The notes below the pieces were generated by a model. It saw nothing but the letters and a program-made list of their open reading frames with translations, ran no database searches and was not told the origin of the DNA. Made by a program: the position numbers and the translations under genes. Below are positions 28,738-38,110 of a stretch of 64,000 nucleotides of DNA, piece after piece. Source of the DNA: Shewanella benthica KT99 (GTDB taxonomy: Bacteria > Pseudomonadota > Gammaproteobacteria > Enterobacterales > Shewanellaceae); contig NZ_ABIC01000007.1 in NCBI RefSeq assembly GCF_000172075.1, positions 62,001 to 126,000 of the forward strand. Reading direction: 5' to 3'. The first letter of the stretch is position 1, and each line of letters starts with the position of its first letter.

Positions 28738-30006
28738 ATGCCTAATCCGAGTCCACGTTATATCAGTAATATAACCCGTGATACCTATGCCATTATCTTA
28801 GCCGGGGGCAGAGGTTCCCGTTTGCATGAGTTAACAGCCTGGCGCGCGAAACCTTCACTCTATTTTGGAGGTAAGTTTAGGATCATCGACTTCCCCCTAT
28901 CGAACTGTATCAACTCTGGGATCCGCCGTGTGGGTGTGGTGACTCAATATAAATCTCATTCACTCATTCGTCATATAATGCAAGGTTGGGGGCATTTTAA
29001 GAAGGAACTCGGCGAGTCGGTGGAGATCTTACCTGCATCTCAGCGCTTCTCGGAAAACTGGTATCAGGGCACGGCCGATGCCGTGTTTCAAAATATGGAT
29101 ATTATTCGTCACGAGATGCCTAAATACGTGATGATTTTATCGGGCGATCATGTTTATCGTATGGATTATGCTGGCATACTTGCCGCCCATTCTGAGTCTG
29201 GGGCAGACATGACTGTTTCCTGTTTCGAGGTGCCGGTAGCCGAAGCGGCCGGGGTCTTCGGTGTGGTTGAGGTCGATGAGAAACAGCGAATTTTAGGCTT
29301 CGAAGAGAAGCCTGAAGTGCCTAAACATCTGCCCGATAGTCCGGAAACTTGTTTAGCTTCTATGGGGAATTATGTCTTTAACACAGAGTTTCTGTTTGAG
29401 CAGCTCAAAAAAGATGCCCGGAATGAAAACTCTGAGCGAGATTTTGGTAAAGATATTATTCCTGCCATTATCCAAGAACATAATGTGTTTGCCTATCCAT
29501 TTTGCAGTGACTTTAATGACCAAAAAGCTTATTGGCGTGATGTGGGCACTCTGGATTCATTTTGGCAGGCCAATATGGAACTGTTATCCCCAACACCGCC
29601 ATTAAATCTATACGATGCCAAGTGGCCTATCTGGACCTATCAGGAGCAACTTCCACCGGCAAAGTTTGTCTTCGATGATGATGACAGGCGAGGCATGACT
29701 CTGGACTCAATCGTATCTGGAGGTTGCATCATATCAGGGGCAACGGTGCGTCGTAGTGTGTTATTTAATGAGGTGAGGATCTGCTCCTATTCACTAGTCG
29801 AAGGCGCGGTGATTCTGCCCGATGTAGTGGTGCAGCGACATTGTAAAATTAAGAATGTCATTCTTGATCGTGGCTGCATCATTCCAGAAGGCACTGTGAT
29901 TGGTTATGACCATGTTCACGACAGAAAAAGAGGCTTTAGGGTCTCGGAGAAGGGTGTGGTGTTAGTGACCAGAGACATGTTGGGTCTGCCCGTAGGCTAT
30001 GAGTGA
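28738..30006 (+). CDS. glgC: Glucose-1-phosphate adenylyltransferase (ADP-glucose pyrophosphorylase)
   Basis: A 422-residue enzyme making ADP-glucose from ATP and glucose-1-phosphate, the committed step of glycogen synthesis. The nucleotide-binding signature [20 protein letters not shown] and substrate motifs [29 protein letters not shown] and GFEEKP are all present. The C-terminal left-handed beta-helix contains hexapeptide-like repeats ([16 protein letters not shown]). GGAG at -12 and the ATG at 28738 fix the start. The 185-bp gap after glgP is larger than others in the cluster, so an internal promoter could exist here. Confidence 0.96.
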   Translation: MPNPSPRYISNITRDTYAIILAGGRGSRLHELTAWRAKPSLYFGGKFRIIDFPLSNCINSGIRRVGVVTQYKSHSLIRHIMQGWGHFKKELGESVEILPASQRFSENWYQGTADAVFQNMDIIRHEMPKYVMILSGDHVYRMDYAGILAAHSESGADMTVSCFEVPVAEAAGVFGVVEVDEKQRILGFEEKPEVPKHLPDSPETCLASMGNYVFNTEFLFEQLKKDARNENSERDFGKDIIPAIIQEHNVFAYPFCSDFNDQKAYWRDVGTLDSFWQANMELLSPTPPLNLYDAKWPIWTYQEQLPPAKFVFDDDDRRGMTLDSIVSGGCIISGATVRRSVLFNEVRICSYSLVEGAVILPDVVVQRHCKIKNVILDRGCIIPEGTVIGYDHVHDRKRGFRVSEKGVVLVTRDMLGLPVGYE

Positions 30007-30057
30007 ATCTCCGTACTCGATTCTGCAGTTTACTTTGAACGGAATGAGGAAAGCACA

Positions 30058-31767
30058 TTGAAAAGAGTATTGATGTTAGCCGCCGAAAACGGCTCGATAC
30101 CAAGGGCCAAAGTGGGGGGGATGGCGGATGTTATCCGCGACCTTCCGGCCGCTTTGGCGCAGCAAGATGTGATTGCTGATGTGATTATGCCAAGTTATGG
30201 CTTTCTCGCTGGCTCGGTTAACGCCATTAAACTTGCTGAATTCAGGGTGACTTTTAGCGGTAGCAGACAAAGTGTTTCCCTGTTAAGTACTCCTAATCCA
30301 GACGTTGAGGGCGCGGTGATTTACTTCATCGACATTCAAGATGGCGTGTTTAGCGGGAAACCCCATGAGATCTATAGCCAAGGCAGTGACGAGCGGCCCT
30401 TCGCCGAGGATGCCAATAAGTTTGCCCTGTTTTGTCTCTGTGTAGCGACGGCAATCAATGAGCAGTTATTGCCTATGCCAGACTTGATACATCTCCATGA
30501 CTGGCACAGCGCCATGTTTGCCCTCTTGAGTCAGTATGATGACAATTTCCAACATTTATCGGCTATTCCCTGTGTTTATACCATACACAATCTGGCCATA
30601 CAGGGGACACGCCCACTCAGAGATGACAGCTCTTCCCTGAATGCCTGGTTTCCGAATCTACTGGATAAGTTAACCTCTGACCAGCTCGAGTCGGTGATAG
30701 ATCCCCGCTACCGCCATTGTATCAATCCCATGAGAGTCGGGATTAATCTATGCGCTAAGGTTCATCTGGTTTCACCGACCTATGCCGATGAAGTACTGAA
30801 ACCCTCAGATCATGACGCTGGTTTTTTTGGTGGTGAAGGTCTGGAGGCAGATCTGCAGCGTAAACAAGACTCTGGTGCACTGGTGGGGATTTTAAACGCC
30901 TGTGTCTACGATGAGCTTGGCGATGAAACGAGAGTTGCACTGAGTGTTAAGGAGAGTCTGGGGATAGCCGAACAAGATGATAGCTGGTTGGGTTTGTTGG
31001 AGCTGATGGAGTCGGCGCTGTTGTGCTGGCAGGGTGATAAACAGTGGGTTACTGGCTGTGATCAGATAGCCCTGACGCGAATTTCAGGATTGTGGCGACG
31101 TGTCTGGCTGTCTAAAGATACCCAGGTTTATAAGCTACAATCGGCAGACAAGCCGTCAAGGAATAAGCACAAAGGCCCGAGCATGCTCGTGACTTCGGTC
31201 GGTCGACTGACAGATCAGAAGGTGCTTATCTTGCGCCAGAGAGTCTTGCTCGCTAATGGCCAGCGAGTCTCAGTGCTCGAGTCTATATTACAGGCTTTGG
31301 CTCAGGCTCATCCCGAGGGGGTTTTCATACTTCTGGGCAGCGGCGACGCTGAAATCGCCCGAGAATTCAGCGCCATAGCAGCCAGATATGCTAACTTCAT
31401 CTTCCTCAACGGCTATGATGAGGCCGTTTCGGATGCCCTGTATCGAAACGGTGATCTGTTTATGATGCCAAGCTCCTTCGAGCCTTGTGGAATAAGTCAG
31501 ATGCTGGCGATGAAAGCGGGACAAATTTGTCTGGTTCATGGAGTGGGGGGGCTGCGTGATACGGTGGCCGACAATGAGACCGGCTATCTGTTTTTTGGTG
31601 ATAGCCTGGCTGGACAAGCTGAGAGTCTATTGGAGCGTTTTTCCGATGTTCTCGGGGAATATAACAGTGACAAGTGGCTGAATATGGAACGCTTAGCCAG
31701 TCAACAGAGGTTCGACTGGGCAAACTCAGCACTAAAATATAAGCAAGATCTCTATGGTTTTGCTTAA
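30058..31767 (+). CDS. glgA: Glycogen synthase, ADP-glucose type
   Basis: A GT5 starch/glycogen synthase (569 aa) adding glucosyl units from ADP-glucose. A TTG at 30058 is the likely start: it gives the family N-terminus MKRVLMLAAENGSIPRAKVG, and a GAGGA site lies about 8 nt upstream. The ADP-glucose-binding loop reads KVGGMADVIRDLPAAL, a variant of the usual KxGGLxD. Later motifs are LIHLHDWHSAMFAL, YTIHNLAIQG, TSVGRLTDQKVLILRQR and the C-terminal MMPSSFEPCGISQMLAMKAG. It is longer than the roughly 480-residue E. coli enzyme because of an insertion of about 80 residues before the second Rossmann domain. It is the last gene of the cluster. Confidence 0.93.
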   Translation: MKRVLMLAAENGSIPRAKVGGMADVIRDLPAALAQQDVIADVIMPSYGFLAGSVNAIKLAEFRVTFSGSRQSVSLLSTPNPDVEGAVIYFIDIQDGVFSGKPHEIYSQGSDERPFAEDANKFALFCLCVATAINEQLLPMPDLIHLHDWHSAMFALLSQYDDNFQHLSAIPCVYTIHNLAIQGTRPLRDDSSSLNAWFPNLLDKLTSDQLESVIDPRYRHCINPMRVGINLCAKVHLVSPTYADEVLKPSDHDAGFFGGEGLEADLQRKQDSGALVGILNACVYDELGDETRVALSVKESLGIAEQDDSWLGLLELMESALLCWQGDKQWVTGCDQIALTRISGLWRRVWLSKDTQVYKLQSADKPSRNKHKGPSMLVTSVGRLTDQKVLILRQRVLLANGQRVSVLESILQALAQAHPEGVFILLGSGDAEIAREFSAIAARYANFIFLNGYDEAVSDALYRNGDLFMMPSSFEPCGISQMLAMKAGQICLVHGVGGLRDTVADNETGYLFFGDSLAGQAESLLERFSDVLGEYNSDKWLNMERLASQQRFDWANSALKYKQDLYGFA

Positions 31768-31776
31768 TCGCAATCG

Positions 31777-31817
31777 CCAGTTAATTTTGTGAACTAAATT
31801 AACTGGTTAAGTTTTTT
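31777..31817 (+). terminator. Intrinsic terminator at the end of the glycogen cluster
   Basis: Perfect 11-bp stem CCAGTTAATTT / AAATTAACTGG (31777-31787 with 31796-31806), followed after 5 nt by six T. It lies between convergent genes and may also serve the ybaK-like gene on the minus strand. Confidence 0.75.
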
Positions 31818-31827
31818 CCTGCCAAAT

Positions 31828-32307
31828 CTAGTGTATATTTTGATGGCTGAACCTTAAGTGTTTGGCATCTTTGATCAGTTTAACGAAATCTTTTCGGCTT
31901 ATGCGCACTAAGCTGCTATGGTCTCCAGCCTCAAAATAGATTTCTTTGGCATCCACTAACAGATCATCATAAACCGCTTCTAAGTTGTAGGCGCCTCCTA
32001 AGGGGGGAATAGCCCCATTCTCACAGTCATTAAACATCTGATAAATAGCCTGCTCCTTCATCAGGTGTAGGTCCCGATTGAGTTTGTCACCCAGTGCTCC
32101 CAAGCTGATTTTATGGTTAGCGGGTAACACAGCCATCATCTTACGTCCTTCATGATCTTCTAAGATCACCGCCTTTGCCAGCTGGGATGGTGAGACCCGA
32201 GCCGCTATGGCCGAGCTCAGGGAATTAAAACTATGGGGATGAGACACAAGCTCATAGCTCACTTCATTATCCTGTAGATACTCATTTAACCGGGTAGAAA
32301 TAGCCAT
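31828..32307 (-). CDS. YbaK/EbsC-type aminoacyl-tRNA deacylase
   Basis: A 159-residue protein of the YbaK/ProX editing family, which hydrolyses misacylated tRNAs in trans. The conserved catalytic-region lysine lies in LAKAVILED (about Lys45), the substrate-binding strand reads MAVLPANHKISLGAL, and the family motif GAIPPLGG is present. It is slightly longer than some stand-alone editors, with a C-terminal helical tail. It is monocistronic and convergent with glgA. Which tRNA it edits cannot be decided from sequence. Confidence 0.85.
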   Translation of the reverse strand: MAISTRLNEYLQDNEVSYELVSHPHSFNSLSSAIAARVSPSQLAKAVILEDHEGRKMMAVLPANHKISLGALGDKLNRDLHLMKEQAIYQMFNDCENGAIPPLGGAYNLEAVYDDLLVDAKEIYFEAGDHSSLVRISRKDFVKLIKDAKHLRFSHQNIH

Positions 32308-32966
32308 GGTGTTACCTCTCGAAGCCGATATGGCGTTTGTAGTAATTATAGTCCAGAGGCATAAATGTAGACTGAAACTTAGGTTCGAACTAAGGCACGT
32401 TTTTTATGTGTAAAAACAGATAGTCTTTGACTAGAAGATAAAAAAATGGCCCCACCTTAAATAAGGGGAGCCATAGAATTCTTATTCAGAATCTGTAGTT
32501 GGAAACAATAATATCGATTAGCGCTAGCAGTCGATAACATGTTTCCAGTAGATACCATACGTATCTAAAGGGAGATGATGATGAACAGTGAAACGGCTTG
32601 GACGGTGTAAGACTCATTTGAGTATAAACAGTCGAAGCCAGAAATTCGGTTCACTATGTATGAGTCATTAATTTAGCGAAAGTTCATTTTGGAAGCAGAT
32701 AAAGTCATTTTTATTTTTCTTCCGATAATGACTGCTTGGAAGAGCGATGAATATGAAGCAAAAAAAAGGGCAACACCAGTCTTTTATCAAGATTGGGCTG
32801 CCTGATGATCATTTAAGATCAAGGGGACCGCGCTAGAAGTCCCAGGGAGAATGATGAACATGAAAACCTTCTTCGCGCTCATATTCTTTGATGCCCTGAA
32901 AATGGATAAGTTCAAAAAATAGACGATGTTTTTTGTGTTTAATTAAATAAAAAACTATCTTGTTGA
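32308..32966. other. Intergenic region without a convincing gene
   Basis: About 660 bp between two minus-strand genes. It contains the terminator at 32440-32474 and several short frames. The best is a 20-codon hydrophobic frame (MKTFFALIFFDALKMDKFKK, plus strand) ending at the TAG near 32922 and preceded by AGGGAGA, but it is too short to claim. Part of the region may be the remains of a lost gene. Confidence 0.45.
32440..32474 (-). terminator. Intrinsic terminator on the minus strand
   Basis: Reading leftward, ATGGCTCCCCTT pairs with AAGGTGGGGCCAT with one bulge, then runs into TTTTTTT (32446-32440). It is well placed to end transcription coming from the glutathione peroxidase gene. Confidence 0.7.
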
Positions 32967-33449
32967 TTAGCCTAGCAAACTATTTATCTCTTTTTCTAAC
33001 GCTTCCGGCTTAGTCGTTGAAGCAAATCGTGCTAACACCTTTCCTTGGCTATCAATTAAGAATTTGGTGAAATTCCATTTGATCCCCTTGCTGCCTAAAA
33101 TCCCTTTAGCCTCGGATTTGAGGTACTCATAGAGGGGATGTGCCTCTGGGCCATTGACCTCTACCTTCTCAAAGAGAGGGAAGTTCACGCCGTAGTTAAG
33201 TTCACAAAATGAAGATATTTCACTCTCACTGCCACTCTCCTGATCTCCGAACTGGTTGCAGGGAAACCCAAGGATGACAAATTTCTCAGGACCGTATTTG
33301 TCATACAGCGCCTGTAGCCCCTTATATTGAGGGGTGAAGCCACATGCGCTTGCCGTATTGACTATCAATATCACCTTATCTTTATATTCAGATAAGGATA
33401 CCGATTTTCCTTGGATATTATTTACCGAAAAGTCATAGATGGATGTCAT
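32967..33449 (-). CDS. Glutathione peroxidase (thiol peroxidase of the GPx family)
   Basis: A 160-residue GPx-fold enzyme reducing hydrogen and organic peroxides. The catalytic tetrad is visible: Cys in NTASACGFTPQY (about Cys36, not selenocysteine), Gln in GFPCNQFGDQE, Trp and Asn in KWNFTKFL. A second Cys (FPCNQFG region) could resolve the sulfenic acid, as in BtuE-type enzymes that prefer thioredoxin. No signal peptide is present, so it is cytoplasmic. It is a single gene. Confidence 0.93.
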   Translation of the reverse strand: MTSIYDFSVNNIQGKSVSLSEYKDKVILIVNTASACGFTPQYKGLQALYDKYGPEKFVILGFPCNQFGDQESGSESEISSFCELNYGVNFPLFEKVEVNGPEAHPLYEYLKSEAKGILGSKGIKWNFTKFLIDSQGKVLARFASTTKPEALEKEINSLLG

Positions 33450-33521
33450 GTTGAATCTCTCCTGAAGTGTTCAGCTAATCTAGCAGTAAGTATAGTTTCG
33501 AGCAAATTAATTGCGCGCAAC

Positions 33522-33557
33522 TTATACCATTCCAGATACTTACTCGGAATGGTATTA
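33522..33557. repeat. 32-bp palindrome made of the two ends of the MITE-like repeat
   Basis: ATACCATTCC (33524-33533) and GGAATGGTAT (33546-33555) flank AGATACTTACTC. The right half plus centre is identical to the right end of the element at 3558-3989 (AGATACTTACTCGGAATGGT then ATTA), and the left half equals its left end. The whole interior of that element is absent here. Confidence 0.85.
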
Positions 33558-33719
33558 CAGGCTTGCGCAGGAACTCGGATGATACGAATTGTTTCTTTGT
33601 TGTCACTCTGTGGGGAACTGCTACTTCTTTATGGTTATTGTGGTTTGTTGGTTGCTTTAATGTGTGCGGTAATATAATTGTTTTTTAAAAACAATTGAGT
33701 AATTGAGTAATCGAGTGCC

Positions 33720-34268
33720 GTACATGTAGCCCATGATGCGGGTATTCATCATTTTGAGATCGGGGCAAAGTATTCCTATGCCTGGGCGAAAAACAGTGAG
33801 AATGGCAGTGCTATTGGGGTGGGCGGTCGTTACACTATGGCGCTGGGGTCTACTCTCTTTCCATGCGTCTGGTTATTATGCACCTTCGGTACTCTCTTTT
33901 GGTAGCGTCTGTCACTCAGGTGCTATTACGACTGATGTTTTACTTATATCCTACTTCTCTTCTGTGCCTAAGGTGGAGCTCAAACATCTGTTAGATCACA
34001 AGCGGAGTGCAGATTTTGAAGCCATGGCTGTGATGTTATGTCTAGGTGGACTCATCTTTATCGCCTGCTATAACTTACTGATTATTCTTCCGGGAGATTT
34101 AGGACTCACCCCGATTTTATCGAATATGCAGAACTTGCCACACTCATAGACGGAATCGCCGATGCACTTATGCTGGCACTGGCACTGGCAAATAAGATCA
34201 AACTATTGTCCGAGGAAAGACAGACTTATATTAAGGCACCAGGTATCGAAGGGTTCGGTGAAGCATGA
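33720..34268 (+). pseudogene. Degenerate fragments: YfaZ-like outer-membrane protein and 7TM-type signalling protein
   Basis: Two decayed pieces lie back to back. The first (about 33720-33850) reads FEIGAKYSYAWAKNSENGSA then IGVGGRYTMALG, followed in another frame by FHASGYYAPSVLSFG, resembling the beta strands of YfaZ-type outer-membrane proteins. The second (about 33960-34268) reads FEAMAVMLCLGGLIFIACYN. After a frame change it reads EYAELATLIDGIADALMLAL then ALANKIKLLSEER, as in the last helix and linker of 7TMR-DISM sensors. Both are truncated and shifted. Family names are motif-based and tentative; the decayed state is clear. Confidence 0.5.
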
Positions 34269-34488
34269 GAGGACCGGTTGCTCGCCACTCTCAGGTGTGT
34301 ATTGCCAACCCATGCAGATTTTCATTGAGCCAGACTTGATAGGCTTGAGTGGCCATCGCCTTAACCTTGTCGACAGCCTTAGTTAATGGCTCACTCTGAC
34401 CACCACATCGCCCATGCCATCACTATAGGGCGAACCACAGCATAGAACCGGGGGAATAGATGAAGTCAGATCGAACTTGTTCCATGGC

Positions 34489-35949
34489 CTATTTTCTTTT
34501 CATTCGAGCGACGAACATGCCATCGGTATCGGCTTGATACGGCAAGACTAGATGCATACAGGCCTCTACGCCAGTAAACGGATGTCTAGTGACTACCAGA
34601 GTAAAATCAGCGTGCTTGGCCAAGAAGGCATTGACCACATCTTCATTTTCCAAGGGGGACAGTGAGCAGGTGGCATATACCAAGGTGCCACCGATTTTAA
34701 CTGCCTGACTGGAGCGGCTGATAATATCCAGTTGCAGATCTGGTTTATCCTGAACAGCTTCAATCCCATCTATCCAGCGCATATCCGGGTTGCGTCGCCA
34801 GGTACCAGTGCAACTACAAGGCGCATCAACAAGCACGCCATCGAAGTGATTATGCGGCACAGGCAGATCATCGGACTTCCAAGGGGAAGCTGTGATGCCT
34901 TTAAAGCCTGCACGTTTAGCGCGCTTGGCCAGCTCCTCTAATGGCTTACGACGCACATCTGAGACGATAATTGTGCCCCTAGCTTGCTTGTCCTTGGCTA
35001 ACATCAAAGATCTTAATTGCAGACTCTTACCGCCTGCACCACTGCAGGTATCCCACCAGTTATCATTTGGACTCGGGTTACATATTTGCCCGACAACTTG
35101 TGAGCCTAAGTCTTGTATCTCAAGCTCGCCTTCACGATATAGTGACATGCCGTTGAGGTTGATACTCTTATGGCCAAGACTGATGCTATCGCTAAAATAC
35201 TCACTCGCCGTGGCGGTGATATCTAATTTGGCTAGCTTCGCTATGGCCTCATTGGTTGCGATATTCTGTACTCTGGCCCAGATTGGCGGGCGAGAAGATA
35301 GGGCCTGGACCATAGCCAAGCGCTGCTCGGCATCTTGAATGGGGCAAGTCTGCCAGAACCACTCTGGAACTAAGTCATCTGTGGTAAAAGAGATAGCCGG
35401 AAACTGGCTAGCCAGCCAGTCACATTTTGCCGATACTGTCTCTAAAGGTGTGTCTGCATCAAGAATGAGCGCTTGCTTCTGGCCAGAAAAGCCTGTCCAG
35501 GCTGCAATAAACGGTTCCCATGAATGGGACTCCAGCCGGGCATTAAGCGTCAACATAGTGAACCAAGATTGGGTGCCTGTATTTACTGTGCAAGTACCGG
35601 TATGAGTTGAGAATTTGTTTAACCATCCCCACCAACGAAACAGGGCAAATAAACTCTCACGGATCACCCGCCTGTCTTTAGAACCATGCTTTTTATTGAC
35701 TCTAAAGTACTCACCCACAACGCGATCGGCCGGCTGCTTCTTTTCCATCACCTGAGTAAATAGGTGAAGTATGGTATTGGCATAGCTAAGAGCACGCTTT
35801 TGCACCTGAGTCTCGGCAGTCAAGGCTGCAAAAGAGGTCGCTTTGATCTCGTTTAGAAAGGTCACGATTGAGAGGTGATCATCAGCTGTTGAGCCTATTC
35901 TCGAATGGAGAGTTGAATCAGTGTGGCTTGTGTTCAAGGCGTCGCCCAT
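34489..35949 (-). CDS. RsmB/NOP2-family RNA (cytosine-5) methyltransferase
   Basis: A 486-residue class I SAM-dependent methyltransferase of the RsmB/NOP group, acting on rRNA or tRNA cytosines. The N-terminal half is helical and RsmB-like. The catalytic domain contains the SAM-binding DTCSGAGGKSLQLRSL, the motif IV cysteine in VDAPCSCTGTWRRNPDMRW and the motif VI cysteine in YATCSLSPLENEDVV. Both catalytic cysteines are in place. It lacks the usual fmt-rsmB neighbours of the canonical 16S m5C967 enzyme, so it may be a paralogue with another target. It appears monocistronic. The ATG at 35949 is the furthest upstream sensible start. Confidence 0.88.
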   Translation of the reverse strand: MGDALNTSHTDSTLHSRIGSTADDHLSIVTFLNEIKATSFAALTAETQVQKRALSYANTILHLFTQVMEKKQPADRVVGEYFRVNKKHGSKDRRVIRESLFALFRWWGWLNKFSTHTGTCTVNTGTQSWFTMLTLNARLESHSWEPFIAAWTGFSGQKQALILDADTPLETVSAKCDWLASQFPAISFTTDDLVPEWFWQTCPIQDAEQRLAMVQALSSRPPIWARVQNIATNEAIAKLAKLDITATASEYFSDSISLGHKSINLNGMSLYREGELEIQDLGSQVVGQICNPSPNDNWWDTCSGAGGKSLQLRSLMLAKDKQARGTIIVSDVRRKPLEELAKRAKRAGFKGITASPWKSDDLPVPHNHFDGVLVDAPCSCTGTWRRNPDMRWIDGIEAVQDKPDLQLDIISRSSQAVKIGGTLVYATCSLSPLENEDVVNAFLAKHADFTLVVTRHPFTGVEACMHLVLPYQADTDGMFVARMKRK

Positions 35950-36110
35950 GGGTAGTTATCTAGGATGGTATTTATCTGGGGGCGAATTATAACAGATGTG
36001 GGCCAGCTTCGAATCAAGGTGGTTAGATTTTTTATATAGCTTATTGCTATTGGTAATGGTTAGGGTGCTCTTGCTCCATTAGCCTTTCAGCCTTAGAATC
36101 GCTGGAAAAT

Positions 36111-36251
36111 ATGTGCTATCAATATGTCGATGAAAAAGGATTCCTACATGAAAGTCTGTTTATGCCCTTGGATTTTTTCAGTGTATGTTTGGGAGTCATC
36201 ATATTAGTGGTCTTTATTGGTAGAATCTTGGTTAATAAAAAAATATGGTGA
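36111..36251 (+). CDS. Possible small single-span membrane protein, 46 aa
   Basis: A short frame with GGAAA just upstream of its ATG. The N-terminal half is soluble (MCYQYVDEKGFLHESLFMPL). The C-terminal half is a strong membrane helix (FSVCLGVIILVVFIGRILV) ending in the basic tail NKKIW. An inner-membrane protein with N-out/C-in topology is predicted. No homologue is known to me. It occupies an otherwise empty 390-bp gap upstream of the YqfB gene. The hydrophobic segment with positive-inside tail argues for reality, but the short length keeps confidence modest. Confidence 0.4.
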   Translation: MCYQYVDEKGFLHESLFMPLDFFSVCLGVIILVVFIGRILVNKKIW

Positions 36252-36351
36252 TCATTGAAACGGGCAATACCGTTTTAGTGAAGTAAAAGACATGAGTAAA
36301 ATCGCTGACTAAGTTAGTCGAAATAACAAAATAGATAATTTGGATTTATCA

Positions 36352-36681
36352 ATGACAGACGTACCAACAACAATCAGTTTTTTTGAAATGCTCACCCCCT
36401 TTGTTGCATCGGGGAAAAAGACCATCACCATCAGGGATGAGTCTGAGTGTCATTATGTGCCGGGCACTCAGGTAGAGGTGTATACCTTAGAAACCAATAT
36501 TAAGGTTTGTGATATCGAAATTAAGTCGGTAGAGCCAATTCTATTCAGCGAGATCAACGAGTTTCACGCCCAGCAAGAATACCTTGAGTTACCTAAGCTA
36601 AAGGAAATAATCAGTCAGGTTTATCCAAACACAGAACAACTCTACGTCATTACCTACAAGCTCATTCATCCAGAGTGCTAA
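36352..36681 (+). CDS. yqfB: ASCH-domain N4-acetylcytidine amidohydrolase (YqfB-like)
   Basis: A small ASCH-fold protein (109 aa) that in E. coli deacetylates N4-acetylcytidine. The signature SGKKTITIRDESECHYVPGT contains the catalytic Lys/Thr region, and FHAQQEYLELPKLKEIISQV is the conserved helix with Glu. The protein ends ...EQLYVITYKLI, close to the E. coli pattern. The ATG at 36352 is preferred over the in-frame TTG at 36340. No ribosome binding site of note is seen. It is a lone gene. Confidence 0.87.
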   Translation: MTDVPTTISFFEMLTPFVASGKKTITIRDESECHYVPGTQVEVYTLETNIKVCDIEIKSVEPILFSEINEFHAQQEYLELPKLKEIISQVYPNTEQLYVITYKLIHPEC

Positions 36682-36733
36682 GTGCTAGGTGATCGAGTCC
36701 CGATTTATGATGGCTTTATTACGTCGTTTTGTT

Positions 36734-37405
36734 TTAGTAATCCAAATCTAACGCGAAACATAGGTAACCCATTAGTTTTTGGGTGTGCTTAAATTCGTTG
36801 GCGCACCAGGAGACAAAGTCTTTATCTGTGATCTGTTTAGCCTCTATCGATTTGATGGCGATAAAGTCTTTGCGCTTTAACTCATCTAACATGGGGTGGG
36901 TCTTATCATATCCCCTTGGCGGGCGTACCAGACTACTGCCCTCCATCTCGAATCCTGCTTCTCGCAACTGAACTAATGCCTTCTTATAGGCATTGGGGTT
37001 TTCATCGATACAGGTCCGCAGTTTGTTGAGTGCCTTAGAGTCGGGATGCCAAATCCCCGCACCGATAAAGCAGCCATCGTTGGCAATATGCAGATATAGG
37101 CCGGGAGCGTGGACATCTTTGCCCTGAAAGTGACGAAATTGAATGCCGACATTGGTCTTATATGGAGTCTTGTCTTTACTGAAACGGGCATCACGCTGTG
37201 GACGCATCAAGCTGCCACCGACTTTCTTGGAGGTGGCGGTTAATCTTGGTGATAGCGCCAGCACATGGGGCTGCATGGCTTCGATAAATTTAAGGGCCGG
37301 AGTGCGAACTTCATCTTCATATTGGGCCTGATTAGCCTTGAACCATTCCCGTTGGTTATTTGCATCGAGCAGGGAAAGAAAGGAGAAGCTCTTGGAAGTA
37401 AACAT
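36734..37405 (-). CDS. DUF2461 / TIGR02453 family protein
   Basis: A 223-residue cytoplasmic protein of the DUF2461 family, whose function is unknown. Family landmarks are FLSLLDANNQREWFKANQAQ, the arginine-rich RPQRDARFSKDKTPYKTNVG and the GLYLHIANDGCFIGAGIWHP segment, followed by LVRPPRGYDKTHP. Length and order are normal and the start ATG at 37405 is typical. It is a single gene flanked by YqfB (convergent) and a decayed sugar transporter (divergent). Confidence 0.9.
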   Translation of the reverse strand: MFTSKSFSFLSLLDANNQREWFKANQAQYEDEVRTPALKFIEAMQPHVLALSPRLTATSKKVGGSLMRPQRDARFSKDKTPYKTNVGIQFRHFQGKDVHAPGLYLHIANDGCFIGAGIWHPDSKALNKLRTCIDENPNAYKKALVQLREAGFEMEGSSLVRPPRGYDKTHPMLDELKRKDFIAIKSIEAKQITDKDFVSWCANEFKHTQKLMGYLCFALDLDY

Positions 37406-37534
37406 AGGTACGAGACCCTAGTGATTGATAATGATGTAAAAAATAACATAGGCATAACAGGATTGGGAGAGAGAAGTTTGTTTGTGCTCGCCATAGCCTG
37501 ATGGATGTCGATTAATAATACCAATCGAACCAAT

Positions 37535-38110
37535 TAACAGCGTTGGCATTAGGCATCATGGGTATCGGCTATCTCTTATTTATTCCCGCCGCCCACTATA
37601 TGGAATACATGGCGGTGATGTTTGCACTCTTCGTCTTGGCCACTGGTGTCGCATTCTTACAAGTTGCCCTTAACCCTTTAATCGTCAAAGTTGGCTCGGA
37701 ACAAACGGGATCGGCGCGGATGAACTTAGGCGGCAGCGGTTCAAATTCCTTATATGGTCCAAGCCGTGGTGATTATCGGTATCGCGGCACTTATCTATTT
37801 TACCCGACTGCCGAAAATTGACAGTGTTAGTACATCCTCGGTCGGTAGTCAGGTAAAAGGGTCCTTTTTAGACCATAAGCACTTGATGTATGGCGCTGGG
37901 GGGGGGCTGTTATGTGGGGGTCGAAGTCTCTATTGGTTCGATTCTGATGTTATATCTGGCAACGCCAGAGATGGGCGGCCTTGGACACGAGTAGGCTGTG
38001 CCTTCTTTTCTGCCTATATCCTGTTTTTCGCTTTCGTAGGTTATAAAACTGGCCAGAGTAACAAGACAAGTGAAACCAGCACCGATGAGATCTTGGTGGC
38101 TGATACTTAA
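37535..38110 (+). pseudogene. Remnant of a FucP/GluP-type sugar MFS transporter
   Basis: C-terminal two thirds of a fucose/glucose-galactose type major facilitator protein in broken frames. The first part contains YMEYMAVMFALFVLATGVAF then LQVALNPLIVKVGSEQTGSA, equivalent to the conserved TM4 region 'LQVAANP'. The frame shifts near 37750 into VQAVVIIGIAALIYFTRLPK and the KHLMYGAGGGLLCGG segment. The frame then runs on to the C-terminal tail, YILFFAFVGYKTG. There is no start and the N-terminal helices are missing, so it is non-functional. Confidence 0.8.

Noticed and set aside
32840..32922. Short hydrophobic frame MKTFFALIFFDALKMDKFKK
   Set aside because: Only about 20 codons; a toxin-like small peptide cannot be claimed without conservation.
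34489..35949. Naming the methyltransferase rsmB outright
   Set aside because: The fmt-rsmB-trkA context is missing and several RsmB-like paralogues exist, so the specific target is uncertain.
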